Of a stretch of 11,830 nt of DNA, positions 1-7,988 are shown piece by piece. The DNA comes from Peptococcaceae bacterium UBA5356 (GTDB lineage: Bacteria; Bacillota; Peptococcia; DRI-13; DTU073). Position numbers and translations under genes: made by a program. The stretch covers positions 1 to 11,830 of the forward strand of contig DHPU01000029.1 of the NCBI GenBank assembly GCA_002407935.1, written 5' to 3'. Numbering within the stretch: position 1 is the stretch's first letter; every line of letters starts with the position of its first letter. The notes beneath the pieces were generated by a model. It had not been told where the DNA came from. It saw nothing but the letters and a program-made list of their open reading frames with translations, and made no database searches.

Positions 1-279
1 ATAGTTTATCATTTTTTCATAAGTGTGGAAATACAAAGGGACAGGGTTTTGGGTAATCTTTGGACAGGCATCTATGTCAGCTTTAAGACAGTACGTAATG
101 GCTGTAACAATAATATCTTTATGCTTCTCCCATACTTCTCTGGACCTGGTGATCTGTCCCATTTCTAGACACTTATTTATTCTTACTAGAGCTGATTCTT
201 CTCTGAATGAGTTTTTTAAATCACGATAATCTTTTGCTAGAATATAGTCCCTATATTTTATAAACTCTTGGTAGCAGTT
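1..279 (-). pseudogene. Open frame running off the left edge, in frame with the upstream Cys-rich gene
   Basis: Reading the minus strand from 279 to 1 gives 93 codons with no stop, continuing past the window edge. The translation starts NCYQEFIKYRDY and includes charged, helix-like stretches such as KCLEMGQITRSREVWEKHKD. It is in the same frame as the small Cys-rich gene at 286-492 and is separated from it only by TGA (288-286), TTA and TAG (282-280). There is no ATG, GTG or TTG near its beginning. The first in-frame ATG is at 162-160 and has no ribosome binding site before it. The simplest reading is that this is the 3' part of one gene whose frame was closed by two point stops. A separate downstream gene with an unrecognised start, or stop-codon readthrough, is possible. 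I do not recognise the family. An open frame of this length could also arise by chance at roughly the one-percent level. Confidence 0.4.
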
Positions 280-285
280 CTATAA

Positions 286-492
286 TCATGTTTTTCCAAA
301 ATCATCACAACCATCTAAAAACATCTTTTCTGCTTCTTCCATTGGCATGCCATAAGTGTCCTTACCATTATCTACTCTTGCACCATGCCCAGCGCATACA
401 TTTCCAAAGTTGAATTCACATGTCGAACAGTTTTGTTCTACAAGTTTATCACCCGGATTTGCTTTCATTCTTCTCAATTTATCTTTCATCAT
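286..492 (-). CDS. Small cysteine-rich hypothetical protein, possibly a 5' fragment of a longer gene
   Basis: This frame encodes 68 residues with no signal peptide or membrane segment. It contains a cluster that could bind a metal: C22-x2-C25, C33, H36 and C62. The C-terminus is acidic (EEAEKMFLDGCDDF). The ATG lies 5 bases after the stop of the DUF262 gene, and the AGGTGGG before it overlaps that stop codon, so translation is probably coupled and the two genes share one transcript. I do not recognise the family and assign no function. Its position suggests an accessory to the DUF262/HNH nuclease. The frame ends in TGA but stays open again two codons later to the window edge, so the protein may be the N-terminal part of a longer one of at least 164 codons. 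Existence as a translated frame is fairly likely; intactness is doubtful. Confidence 0.6.
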   Translation of the reverse strand: MMKDKLRRMKANPGDKLVEQNCSTCEFNFGNVCAGHGARVDNGKDTYGMPMEEAEKMFLDGCDDFGKT

Positions 493-497
493 CCCAC

Positions 498-2243
498 CTA
501 CTTTCTAAGTTCAGAATTCAACTTCTGAATCAACATCTTTTCACGTTCCTCAAAAAATACATTAAAGTTACATAAATCAAGATTTACATTCGGCACATAG
601 TGCTTTTTCTTATAATCAGCCAACTCACCAGCAGGAACCTTTTGACTTAACCAAACATCAAAGTCCATGGCGTTCTTCTCGATATTAGGTATTTCTTCAA
701 GCAACTGCAGATTACCAATGAAATTGCAATTTGCAATGAAATCATCGATCTTGCTTTCAGGCACACCCTTAGCTTTAAGTTTCTTAGCATTAAACGCGCT
801 CTTCGGAAACATGTGATCAACATTAAAGCTATATTTCAAATCCGCCCAAGGATAAAGTATAGAAAGAAGCACCAATGTATCACCATGTCCATACTTGGAA
901 TAAAGCAGGTTATTGATATCATCATCTGTAAACTGCAATGCGCGGTTTGTGCCTTTGAAGTGGTCGAAGATAGCATTTACAGGGAATCCATTTGAAGATT
1001 GGCTTTTGATTATTTCCCTCACTGGTTTCAACACACCGTCTGGAGCAAAACTAAATACCCTTTTCAAGAGAGCAGATACAAACCACAACTTTATATTCTT
1101 CCTGTCGGCAAGCCTTGATGTCGAAGTTTCAAAGTTGTTCGGCAACCCAATGGATTTAAGATAATAGGCCACAGGAATAATCAGGTTGTTTGATGTGATG
1201 TTCTCTCTACTAAATCCAAAGCTGCTGATCAATTTCAAGGCATCACGAATTGCCTTAGTTATGTTGTCCCACTCTTGTTCTATCTTAAGCATATTGGTGC
1301 GGTTGAAGTTATCAACCTTAAAAGAAATATCCGGAATATCGCAAAGAACTAGACTGGCTTTTAGCACAATGTCTTTGCTGATGTTAAAACCTCTACCGAT
1401 CTGATTTATTTCATCAACAAAATCATTGATTTCTTCACGTGCATCCCTTATTTCCCATTGAGCTGTCGCAAAAGACAAAAGTAAGTCAGAATAGCTGAGT
1501 GTGGTACCTCCGCTGTTAACACGTATGAAAATATTTAGCACCTTGTCTAGCTCAGTGCTTTGCTCAAGATAATAGCTGATTATCCTATTTACATGTATTA
1601 CAGCATGTAGCTTTGATAATGTCCTATTAGCATACTGCGCTTTTTCCTTGTCAGGATTGGCCGCCAATCCGGATATTATAAGATAATCCATTACATCCGA
1701 CAGTTCTTTTAAGTCTAGTATCTTTCCAACAGGAAACCAGTGGTGGTCATCGTCTAGTTTGGATGCCTCTGTTTCCGTCAAGAACTCAAACTGATATTCA
1801 TATGAAATATCCTCGGGCGCCCCCAACAGGTTAATATATATTTTTTTCTTCGGATAAGCCAAAGGATTGTCCCATTTTTTATATGCAATCTTATTGGTAT
1901 ATGTCCCCTTAAGAGCTATGTACAAGGATGTTAATCTCTGTTGACCGTCAAGGACTGCCATCACATCATTGCTTCCGCTAATGTTTGCCTTAGGATTACG
2001 TCTGTTATCCCTTTGGTGATAATCACGTAAAAATTCATAAAACTTGAATTCTGACGCTTGTTCTTTCGGCACCTTCCAGAACAAAAATGAATTTATTGGA
2101 TAGTTCCTCATCAAGCTATCGAAAAGCATTTTTATTTGCTCCGGACTCCACACAAACTCTCTTTGAATGGATGGCAGTAAGTATTTCTTCGAATGAATAT
2201 CATTTATAACTTCGCCTATTGTGAGCGGCGTTTGAAAAGACAT
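498..2243 (-). CDS. DUF262/HNH protein, GmrSD-like restriction enzyme
   Basis: The 581-residue protein has the layout of single-chain GmrSD-type proteins. The N-terminal DUF262 (ParB/sulfiredoxin-like) domain shows IQREFVW at 26-32, DGQQRLT at 99-105 and the family signature FIRVNSGGTTLS at 239-250. A helical middle follows. The C-terminal HNH-like nuclease region has DHMFPKS at 476-482 and FIGNLQLL at 508-515, followed by EKN, which fits the His and Asn positions of the beta-beta-alpha metal fold. In characterised family members the DUF262 part hydrolyses nucleotides and controls the nuclease, and several attack modified phage DNA; that role here is inferred. Key motifs look intact. The start is fixed by AAGGGGG at 2257-2251, seven bases before the ATG. 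It is the second gene of an operon with the 72-residue gene 20 bases upstream and the Cys-rich gene 5 bases downstream. Full length, no membrane segments, probably cytoplasmic. Confidence 0.9.
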   Translation of the reverse strand: MSFQTPLTIGEVINDIHSKKYLLPSIQREFVWSPEQIKMLFDSLMRNYPINSFLFWKVPKEQASEFKFYEFLRDYHQRDNRRNPKANISGSNDVMAVLDGQQRLTSLYIALKGTYTNKIAYKKWDNPLAYPKKKIYINLLGAPEDISYEYQFEFLTETEASKLDDDHHWFPVGKILDLKELSDVMDYLIISGLAANPDKEKAQYANRTLSKLHAVIHVNRIISYYLEQSTELDKVLNIFIRVNSGGTTLSYSDLLLSFATAQWEIRDAREEINDFVDEINQIGRGFNISKDIVLKASLVLCDIPDISFKVDNFNRTNMLKIEQEWDNITKAIRDALKLISSFGFSRENITSNNLIIPVAYYLKSIGLPNNFETSTSRLADRKNIKLWFVSALLKRVFSFAPDGVLKPVREIIKSQSSNGFPVNAIFDHFKGTNRALQFTDDDINNLLYSKYGHGDTLVLLSILYPWADLKYSFNVDHMFPKSAFNAKKLKAKGVPESKIDDFIANCNFIGNLQLLEEIPNIEKNAMDFDVWLSQKVPAGELADYKKKHYVPNVNLDLCNFNVFFEEREKMLIQKLNSELRK

Positions 2244-2263
2244 GGTTCGTCCCCCTTATACAA

Positions 2264-2482
2264 TTAATCTATTTTATATCCGAACTCTTCCAAGCGGTTT
2301 CTGCAGATTTCTCTTTCCTCATCTGTGAAGAACTCCTGGTATTCAAGCCTTAAAACCAATGCCTCTACAGACAAGTCAAGACGATTATTCTCCCACAGAA
2401 CTTCAAATCCGTAAGTGCCTCCGCTTTTGGAGATAAGTTTTGGCTTTTTCTCCGTTCTTCTGATTATTAAAAACAGCGTCAA
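2264..2482 (-). CDS. Small hypothetical protein leading the DUF262 operon
   Basis: The frame encodes 72 residues from a TTG start. The start is supported by GGAGGTG at 2499-2493, about ten bases upstream. The sequence begins basic (RRTEKKPK) and ends in an acidic, helix-forming segment (FFTDEEREICRNRLEEFGY). No known domain is recognised. It ends 20 bases before the DUF262 ATG and lies directly behind an extended -10 promoter, so it should be the first gene of that operon. A second frame opens at GTG codons overlapping the ribosome binding site (RQFDAVFNNQKNGEKAK) and runs about 29 codons before a stop. The real N-terminus could therefore have been shifted by a frameshift, or the TTG frame may only be the end of a longer ancestor. 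It may be a small partner of the nuclease, but nothing in the sequence proves it. Confidence 0.55.
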   Translation of the reverse strand: MTLFLIIRRTEKKPKLISKSGGTYGFEVLWENNRLDLSVEALVLRLEYQEFFTDEEREICRNRLEEFGYKID

Positions 2483-2505
2483 ACTGGCGCACCACCTCCG
2501 ACTAA

Positions 2506-2514
2506 ATTATACCA
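2506..2514 (-). promoter_or_regulatory. Extended -10 promoter of the DUF262 operon
   Basis: On the minus strand the sequence TGGTATAAT spans 2514-2506. This is a perfect TATAAT hexamer with the TGn extension typical of Gram-positive sigma-A promoters. There is no good -35 at the usual distance (ATTAAA at 2534-2529), which the extended -10 can offset. The expected start of transcription is near 2499, giving a very short leader into the TTG start at 2482. It separates the HEPN-CBS gene from the DUF262 operon. Confidence 0.6.
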
Positions 2515-2595
2515 TATTAGAATCCATATTTAATAAAAAATGAACTTGTTTTCCATAACTCATTTTATTATGACATGTATTTTATTGATACTACT

Positions 2596-3351
2596 TTAAA
2601 AAGAATTTACTATCTTATTTACATTAGAGGTAACAACATCCCATGGAGTTATTAACCCTAATATTTTCTCGTTTTCTTTTCCTTTTTCAGTAATAAATAT
2701 AATTGCAATTCTCTTATTCCCTATTAAATTGTTTTTGAAAACTTCCTCAATTTCTACAACTGTAATGGTTCTTGATTTAAAAAGAAAACATTCATTACAA
2801 TGATTATCTAAAGGAATAAACTCTAAAAAGTCACTTATTTTGCATTCGTCATCAATTAGAACATTCTTGTTTTTTACAATATATGAAAAAATGGATTTTT
2901 CACTGAATACGCCAATAAGTGTGTCCTTTTCAATCACAGGTACATAACTAAATGCCTGCTTATTCATTTCTTCCATTACCTCAATAGCATTATAATTTAA
3001 ACCAATTTTATAAATTTTTTCTGCTTTTACTGCTAATATATCTAAAGCAAGTGGTGGATTTAATATTTCATCTCTTATTTTTTGATATTTAATTATGATA
3101 ATATCATGGGGTTCGGCAATAGGGTCTATTTGATTTTTATAAGGATTATGTACTATTGCATTCCTTAATTTTGCATATGCTTTCAAATCATCAGAATAAC
3201 GTCTTATTAATGAATTTCCTTTATCAATTAATTTCCTGATTAATTCAGAATGCGCAACCCCATCACTTAAACTTAATTTTTTTCTCATATATGTATCAAT
3301 TTCATTATAAATAGCCAAAAATCTTTCTGAATTACTCTTTTCTTTTATCAT
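2596..3351 (-). CDS. HEPN-like domain fused to a CBS-domain pair
   Basis: The 251-residue protein has two parts. Residues about 1-95 are helical and contain LRNAIVHNP, with R63-x4-H68, the R-x4-6-H motif of HEPN domains; many HEPN proteins are RNases of toxin and abortive-infection systems. Residues about 101-160 and 168-245 read as two CBS repeats (for example FSYVPVIEKDTLIGVFSEKS, and later KILGLITPWDVV). CBS pairs usually bind adenine nucleotides. I infer a nucleotide-gated HEPN effector or sensor; the family assignment rests on motifs only. The start is firm: AAAGGAG (3367-3361) precedes the ATG. It lies 53 bases after the hsdR stop and may be read from the hsd operon or its own weak promoter. 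It is clearly more AT-rich than the hsd genes, suggesting a separate origin. A non-catalytic HEPN or DUF4145-like module is an alternative. Confidence 0.75.
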   Translation of the reverse strand: MIKEKSNSERFLAIYNEIDTYMRKKLSLSDGVAHSELIRKLIDKGNSLIRRYSDDLKAYAKLRNAIVHNPYKNQIDPIAEPHDIIIIKYQKIRDEILNPPLALDILAVKAEKIYKIGLNYNAIEVMEEMNKQAFSYVPVIEKDTLIGVFSEKSIFSYIVKNKNVLIDDECKISDFLEFIPLDNHCNECFLFKSRTITVVEIEEVFKNNLIGNKRIAIIFITEKGKENEKILGLITPWDVVTSNVNKIVNSF

Positions 3352-3404
3352 TACATCACCCTCCTTTGTGCTTTTTTTATAATTACAATTACTACTTCTC
3401 TTAT

Positions 3405-6400
3405 CTATCTACTCTCATTTTGGCACATCAGCTTCGTCTGCTCCATGACAATATCCACTGCCTGAGGTGTTTTATCCGGCGGGTATCCATATTTCTTTAG
3501 TAACCGCTTGATGGTCATCTTCATTTTGGCCTGTACACTTTCACGAATAGCCCAATCAATACTGATGTTATTTTTAATGGAAACTGTTAGGTCTCTGGCG
3601 ATCTGCATCAGGATTTCATCGCCCATCACCTCTCGTGCCGATTCATTTTCAGCCAACGCATCATAAAACGCTAATTCATCCGGGGTTAGGCCTGTGCTTT
3701 CACCACGTTTTTCCGCCTCGTTGATCTGCTTAGCCAAGGCAATTAACTCCATAATTACCTGAGTCGTTTCAATGGCTCTGTTCTGGTACTTTCTAATGGA
3801 AGCCTCCAATAGTTCAGAGAACTTTTTGGACTGTACCAAATTCCGTCTGGAAAAAGTTCTGATATTGCCCTTGAGCAAACGGTTTAATAATTCTACTGCC
3901 AGGTTTTTTTGCTTCATCCCTTTTACTTCTTCCAAAAACTCATCCGAAAGAATCGCAATATTAGGTTTAGATAGACCCACCGCTCCTAAAATATCCACCA
4001 CTTCATTAGACGAAAGTGCTTTTGAAACTAATTGATTAAGTTCGCCGTCAAGCTGGGTCGTGGTTTTCTTCTTGCCATCATCGCTAAGCATCTTCACAAG
4101 ACTTGCTTTCACTGCTTTATGGAAGCCCACTTCAAGATTAAGACGCTCCGCAATATCAGTGGTAGCACACAGAGAGTAGGCCCGAGCCATTTCCGTCACC
4201 AGCTTAATGTAGTCATTCTTTCTGTCCTCACGCATCCCAATAAGATAATCCATCGTTTCCACAATAGCCTGCATTTTCTCACTGGGCTTGCCGGTAAAGA
4301 ATTTACGATAATCATGTCCATGAAGCAATTCTTTAATCAGATCATACTTTTCTAAAAGAACCTGAGAGGCCACCTCGGTATCTACTCCGGTTGTCTTTTT
4401 ATCACTTTCAGTATATTGAGAAAGAGCTTCTTTCAAGTTTTCCGCAATCCCAATATAATCTACAACCAGTCCGCCTTCCTTATCCTTGAAAACCCGATTA
4501 ACCCTAGCAATAGCCTGCATTAAGTTATGACCACTCATCGGCTTATCAACATACATCGTATGTAGGCTCGGCACATCAAAACCAGTAAGCCACATATCAC
4601 GCACGATAACCAGTTTAAGCTCATCATTTCGGTCTTTCATACGCTTAGCCAATGTTTCACGATTAGCCTTAGTTCCAATAAACGACTGCCAATCCGCCGG
4701 GTCAGAGGAACTACCGGTCATCACTACCTTGATTTTTCCCGACATCAAATCATCACTATGCCAAGCAGGGCGAAGGGCAACAATCTGTTTGTAAAGGTCA
4801 ATGGCTATACGGCGACTCATCGCCACAATCATCCCTTTACCGCCTTCGTATTCTTGAGCCTGTTCCCGTTTTTCAAAATGCTCAACAATATCTTTAGCAA
4901 TTTGTTTTATTCTCTCTTCTGCACCAACGATAGCCTCCAGCCTAGCCCACTTGCTCTTGAGTTTTTCTTTTTGACTATATTCCTGATATTCCGTAATTTC
5001 TTCATATTCGCTATCCACCTGGGGCTTCATTTCTTCCGGCAGTTCCAATTTGGCAAGTCTGCTTTCATAGAAAATCTTGACTGTTGTTTTGTCTTCCACC
5101 GCTCTCGTCATATCATAAACATCAATATAGTCACCAAAAACCGCACGCGTATTTTTATCAGTAAGCTCTACCGGCGTCCCGGTAAAGCCAATATAAGAAG
5201 CATTGGGCAAACTATCACGCATATACTTGGCATAACCATATTTCACCGCTGCTGCGGTTTTACCCTTGACTACTTCTGCCCCAAAACCGTACTGACTGCG
5301 ATGGGCTTCATCGGCAATCACAATCACATTTTTTCGTTCTGTAAGAACCATTTCCTCTCTATAGCCGGCAGATTTTTCGGCAGCCCTAACATAGGTTCCA
5401 TAAGACGGGGCGTCCTCTTTCGTCTCAAGCGAAATAGGAGCAAACTTATGAATCGTCGTAAAAATGATCCCGCCGCTAGTGCGGTTATTCAGTAACTCTC
5501 TTAAGTGAGCTCTGTCTTCTGCCTGCACCGGTGTGTTTCTTAATAAGTCCTTGCTTTTCAGAAAAGTACTAAACAACTGGTCGTCCAAATCATTCCGATC
5601 GGTAATAACCACAATAGTGGGGTTTTCCAGTTCCTCACTAATGACCAGTTTTCCGGCATAGAAAACCATGGACAAACTTTTACCACTACCTTGGGTATGC
5701 CAAATTACACCGATACGCCTGTCACCATGTTCCATAGTAGCTCTTTCGGTGCTTTTCACTGCCTTATTTACAGCATGATACTGATGATACCCAGCTAGAA
5801 TTTTTATAGTATCTTGACCATCACTTTGGAAAAGAACAAAATGCCGAATGATATCAAGAAAACGCTCCCGTTGAAACATGCCCTTAATCAAGACCTGAAG
5901 CTGAGGAACAGACAACGCTGCCACATCATCCCCCTCAATAGTACGCCAAGCCATAAAACGGTCTTCATTAGAAGTTAGCGTACCGGCTCTGGCATTACCT
6001 CCATCACTGATTACCAGAAAGGAGTTATAGGTGAACAACGAAGGAATGGTCATCTTGTATGTCTGCAGTTGATTATAAGCGTCCGTAATATCCACATTTT
6101 CATCACTGGGGCTTTTTAACTCGATAACCACGAGAGGAATTCCGTTAACAAAGACAACTACATCGGGACGCTTTTCCACCCCATGTTCCACAATCGTAAA
6201 TTGGTTAGCCACCATGAACTCATTATTTAAGGGCTTTTTAAAATCAAAAACATAAACCTTTTCTGTACGGTAACTACCATCAGTCTGTTTTACCTGAACA
6301 TCGATGCCATCAGTAATCATTTTCTGAAAAGCCTTATTATTCATGATAAGACTAGGACTCTGCGGAATTGTTATCTGCCTAAAAGCATCCTCAATTGTCT

Positions 6401-6599
6401 CCCTTGGAAACCCAGGATTAATAATCGTGAGAGCTTCTTTTAACCGCTCCGCCAGAATAACATCGCTATAATCTTCCCGTTCCGGATAATCACCATCCGG
6501 TGCAATATCCGGAGCAAAGACTACCTCGTAGCCCAATTCCTCAAACCACTCCAAAGTGGCTTCTTCTAAATGGGATTCACAGAAACTGCTTCTTGCCAT
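3405..6599 (-). CDS. hsdR: Type I restriction enzyme R subunit (HsdR)
   Basis: This 1064-residue subunit is the ATP-driven translocase and nuclease that joins HsdM and HsdS to cut unmodified DNA far from the recognition site. The N-terminal HSDR_N nuclease shows the PD-(D/E)xK residues P145-D146 and E160-L-K162, followed by the QLQTY motif at 177-181. The helicase part has Walker A with G304-S-G-K307-S, the DEAH box at 430-433, GFTGTP at 471-476 and the motif VI region QAIARVNR at 695-702. The C-terminal helical region is present, so length and motifs are complete. The start is certain: AAGGAGGTG (6614-6606) lies inside the end of hsdS, and the hsdS TAA directly abuts the ATG, implying coupled translation. 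It is the last gene of the hsd operon. Confidence 0.97.
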   Translation of the reverse strand: MARSSFCESHLEEATLEWFEELGYEVVFAPDIAPDGDYPEREDYSDVILAERLKEALTIINPGFPRETIEDAFRQITIPQSPSLIMNNKAFQKMITDGIDVQVKQTDGSYRTEKVYVFDFKKPLNNEFMVANQFTIVEHGVEKRPDVVVFVNGIPLVVIELKSPSDENVDITDAYNQLQTYKMTIPSLFTYNSFLVISDGGNARAGTLTSNEDRFMAWRTIEGDDVAALSVPQLQVLIKGMFQRERFLDIIRHFVLFQSDGQDTIKILAGYHQYHAVNKAVKSTERATMEHGDRRIGVIWHTQGSGKSLSMVFYAGKLVISEELENPTIVVITDRNDLDDQLFSTFLKSKDLLRNTPVQAEDRAHLRELLNNRTSGGIIFTTIHKFAPISLETKEDAPSYGTYVRAAEKSAGYREEMVLTERKNVIVIADEAHRSQYGFGAEVVKGKTAAAVKYGYAKYMRDSLPNASYIGFTGTPVELTDKNTRAVFGDYIDVYDMTRAVEDKTTVKIFYESRLAKLELPEEMKPQVDSEYEEITEYQEYSQKEKLKSKWARLEAIVGAEERIKQIAKDIVEHFEKREQAQEYEGGKGMIVAMSRRIAIDLYKQIVALRPAWHSDDLMSGKIKVVMTGSSSDPADWQSFIGTKANRETLAKRMKDRNDELKLVIVRDMWLTGFDVPSLHTMYVDKPMSGHNLMQAIARVNRVFKDKEGGLVVDYIGIAENLKEALSQYTESDKKTTGVDTEVASQVLLEKYDLIKELLHGHDYRKFFTGKPSEKMQAIVETMDYLIGMREDRKNDYIKLVTEMARAYSLCATTDIAERLNLEVGFHKAVKASLVKMLSDDGKKKTTTQLDGELNQLVSKALSSNEVVDILGAVGLSKPNIAILSDEFLEEVKGMKQKNLAVELLNRLLKGNIRTFSRRNLVQSKKFSELLEASIRKYQNRAIETTQVIMELIALAKQINEAEKRGESTGLTPDELAFYDALAENESAREVMGDEILMQIARDLTVSIKNNISIDWAIRESVQAKMKMTIKRLLKKYGYPPDKTPQAVDIVMEQTKLMCQNESR

Positions 6600-7898
6600 T
6601 TATTGCACCTCCTTAATTGGAACCCGGATTTCACCAGACATGAGCTTAGGGAGTAAGGTGTCACGAAGGTTTATTAGTGTTTGATTTTCGATTACTATTT
6701 GAAACATTTTATTAAACATAGGCATAATAACTTCGTTAAATTTTATATTAACCTCTTTCGGAGCAAATATCATTTTTGAAGCTTTGATTTCATGGGTAGA
6801 TAAATTAACCTGCACTCCACTATTTGCTCGTCCTCTAAGATTCTCAATAAACTCATGATTGTTTGTCAAAATGTATAAGTATGGAAAGTTAATCCCAAGA
6901 TTGTTATTCGCTCTAAGTAAGCCAACTCGTTGATTTACAATGTATTTGTCGCTTACATTCATTAGAGCTGTGTGTCCCAGTAAAGCAACATTACCTTTCA
7001 TATCTGTCATGCACATTAATAAATCTCCAGCTTTCAGAACATACCTCTCTAGCTCTTTACAGCAGCTTTTTTTTATCCAGCTTTTCGTACCTTCAGGATT
7101 AAATCCTCCACCTTTTTTTATATGTCCCATCTTAAATACATGATAACTTTCCTGAACTTTACAATCTAAAAGTTCTTTACTCTTAAAAGCATAACCATTA
7201 TAAAAATCGATACATTCATTGAGAGTCCCTACCCTCCATCCCTTCGGTATCCTCCCTAACTCGCTATCCTCAAACTCCCCGTCCTGAAACGGCTCAAAAT
7301 CCACAAACCAGCTTTTGAAGATTGCCTGAGCCATTTTCTCAAGGTTTTTGTTGATGCGGTTATTGAGTTCAATTTTATCATCTAGGCAGGAAAGGGTGGC
7401 TGCTATGGCTTTTTGTTCGCCAAGTGGAGGGAGTAACATACTTAGATTCTCAATCATACTCTTAGTTAAAGCTTTCCTTGTTCCTCCTGTATATGCAAGA
7501 GATAATAATAATTCTTTAATTGGATAATTATTTAACCAGTATAGTAAATAATCTCTGTTAAGCTTTTCTTTTCTCGACCTTATAATTGATACATGTTGAT
7601 TAACCCTAGCAGGTAATACTTCTCCTGGCACCATGCAACAACGCGCCACAGAATCTCCTGTAATATTCAACAAAATATCCTTATGTTTAATTTCAACATT
7701 GTTCATTTTTTGAGCTTGTTCTTCACTAATAAACACTAGCCCATCATAATTAAACGAAAAGTCATATACATTCTGGCTTCTAATTAATGATATACCCTCA
7801 TTTTTATATACTTTACTTCCACCACGAGGAGTTATACCACTACCGATCTTACAACAAACATCCCCAAGCTTTACCTCTCTCCACTCACTATCGCCCAT
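6600..7898 (-). CDS. hsdS: Type I restriction-modification specificity subunit (HsdS)
   Basis: This protein of about 432 residues reads the bipartite DNA target and scaffolds HsdM and HsdR. In the 435-residue numbering that starts at the upstream GTG, TRD1 covers about 8-158. The central conserved region is 159-207 (LPPLGEQKAIAATL, then KSWFVDFEPF). TRD2 covers about 222-385, and the C-terminal conserved helix is 386-429 (NLRDTLLPKLMSGEIRV). Both halves are complete, so one full bipartite specificity is expected; the recognition sequence cannot be inferred. Two starts are possible. The ATG at 7898 has GAGGGG eight bases upstream and is preferred over the GTG at 7907, whose AGGG is too close. 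Unlike the other operon joints, hsdM and hsdS are separated by 81-90 bases containing a hairpin. The TRD regions are more AT-rich than the conserved regions, as is usual for exchanged TRDs. Confidence 0.95.
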   Translation of the reverse strand: MGDSEWREVKLGDVCCKIGSGITPRGGSKVYKNEGISLIRSQNVYDFSFNYDGLVFISEEQAQKMNNVEIKHKDILLNITGDSVARCCMVPGEVLPARVNQHVSIIRSRKEKLNRDYLLYWLNNYPIKELLLSLAYTGGTRKALTKSMIENLSMLLPPLGEQKAIAATLSCLDDKIELNNRINKNLEKMAQAIFKSWFVDFEPFQDGEFEDSELGRIPKGWRVGTLNECIDFYNGYAFKSKELLDCKVQESYHVFKMGHIKKGGGFNPEGTKSWIKKSCCKELERYVLKAGDLLMCMTDMKGNVALLGHTALMNVSDKYIVNQRVGLLRANNNLGINFPYLYILTNNHEFIENLRGRANSGVQVNLSTHEIKASKMIFAPKEVNIKFNEVIMPMFNKMFQIVIENQTLINLRDTLLPKLMSGEIRVPIKEVQ

Positions 7899-7930
7899 AC
7901 CCCTCACCCCTCATTTTAACAAAATGCTAT

Positions 7931-7949
7931 TGTTGCAAATTATGCAACA
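7931..7949. repeat. Inverted repeat in the hsdM-hsdS gap
   Basis: TGTTGCA (7931-7937), a five-base loop AATTA, and TGCAACA (7943-7949) form a perfect 7-bp stem in the unusually long gap between hsdM and hsdS. In the transcript it is followed only by a weak U-run, so it is at most a partial attenuator. It could also be a binding or recombination site. The stem is short and could be chance. Confidence 0.45.
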
Positions 7950-7988
7950 GTTCATTTTTCTACAGTTGCCGCCTCCATTATTACACAC

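Noticed and set aside
23..229. 68-codon open frame on the plus strand
   Set aside because: It overlaps the longer minus-strand open frame from 279 to 1, has no clear ribosome binding site, and shows no recognisable motif.
3371..3404. Separate promoter for the HEPN-CBS gene
   Set aside because: The stretch is AT-rich and contains near-palindromic TAATTGTAATTA, but no convincing pair of -35 and -10 boxes with proper spacing was found.
4758..5495. 245-codon open frame on the plus strand
   Set aside because: It lies entirely antisense to hsdR, which has all catalytic motifs. The translation is rich in F, H and I as expected for an antisense shadow, and no domain is visible.
6600..7907. Phase-variable hsdS with inverted repeats and extra silent copies
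   Set aside because: Only one full hsdS is present, no recombinase gene is in the window, and the half-S in the 528-residue protein has no visible long repeat shared with hsdS.
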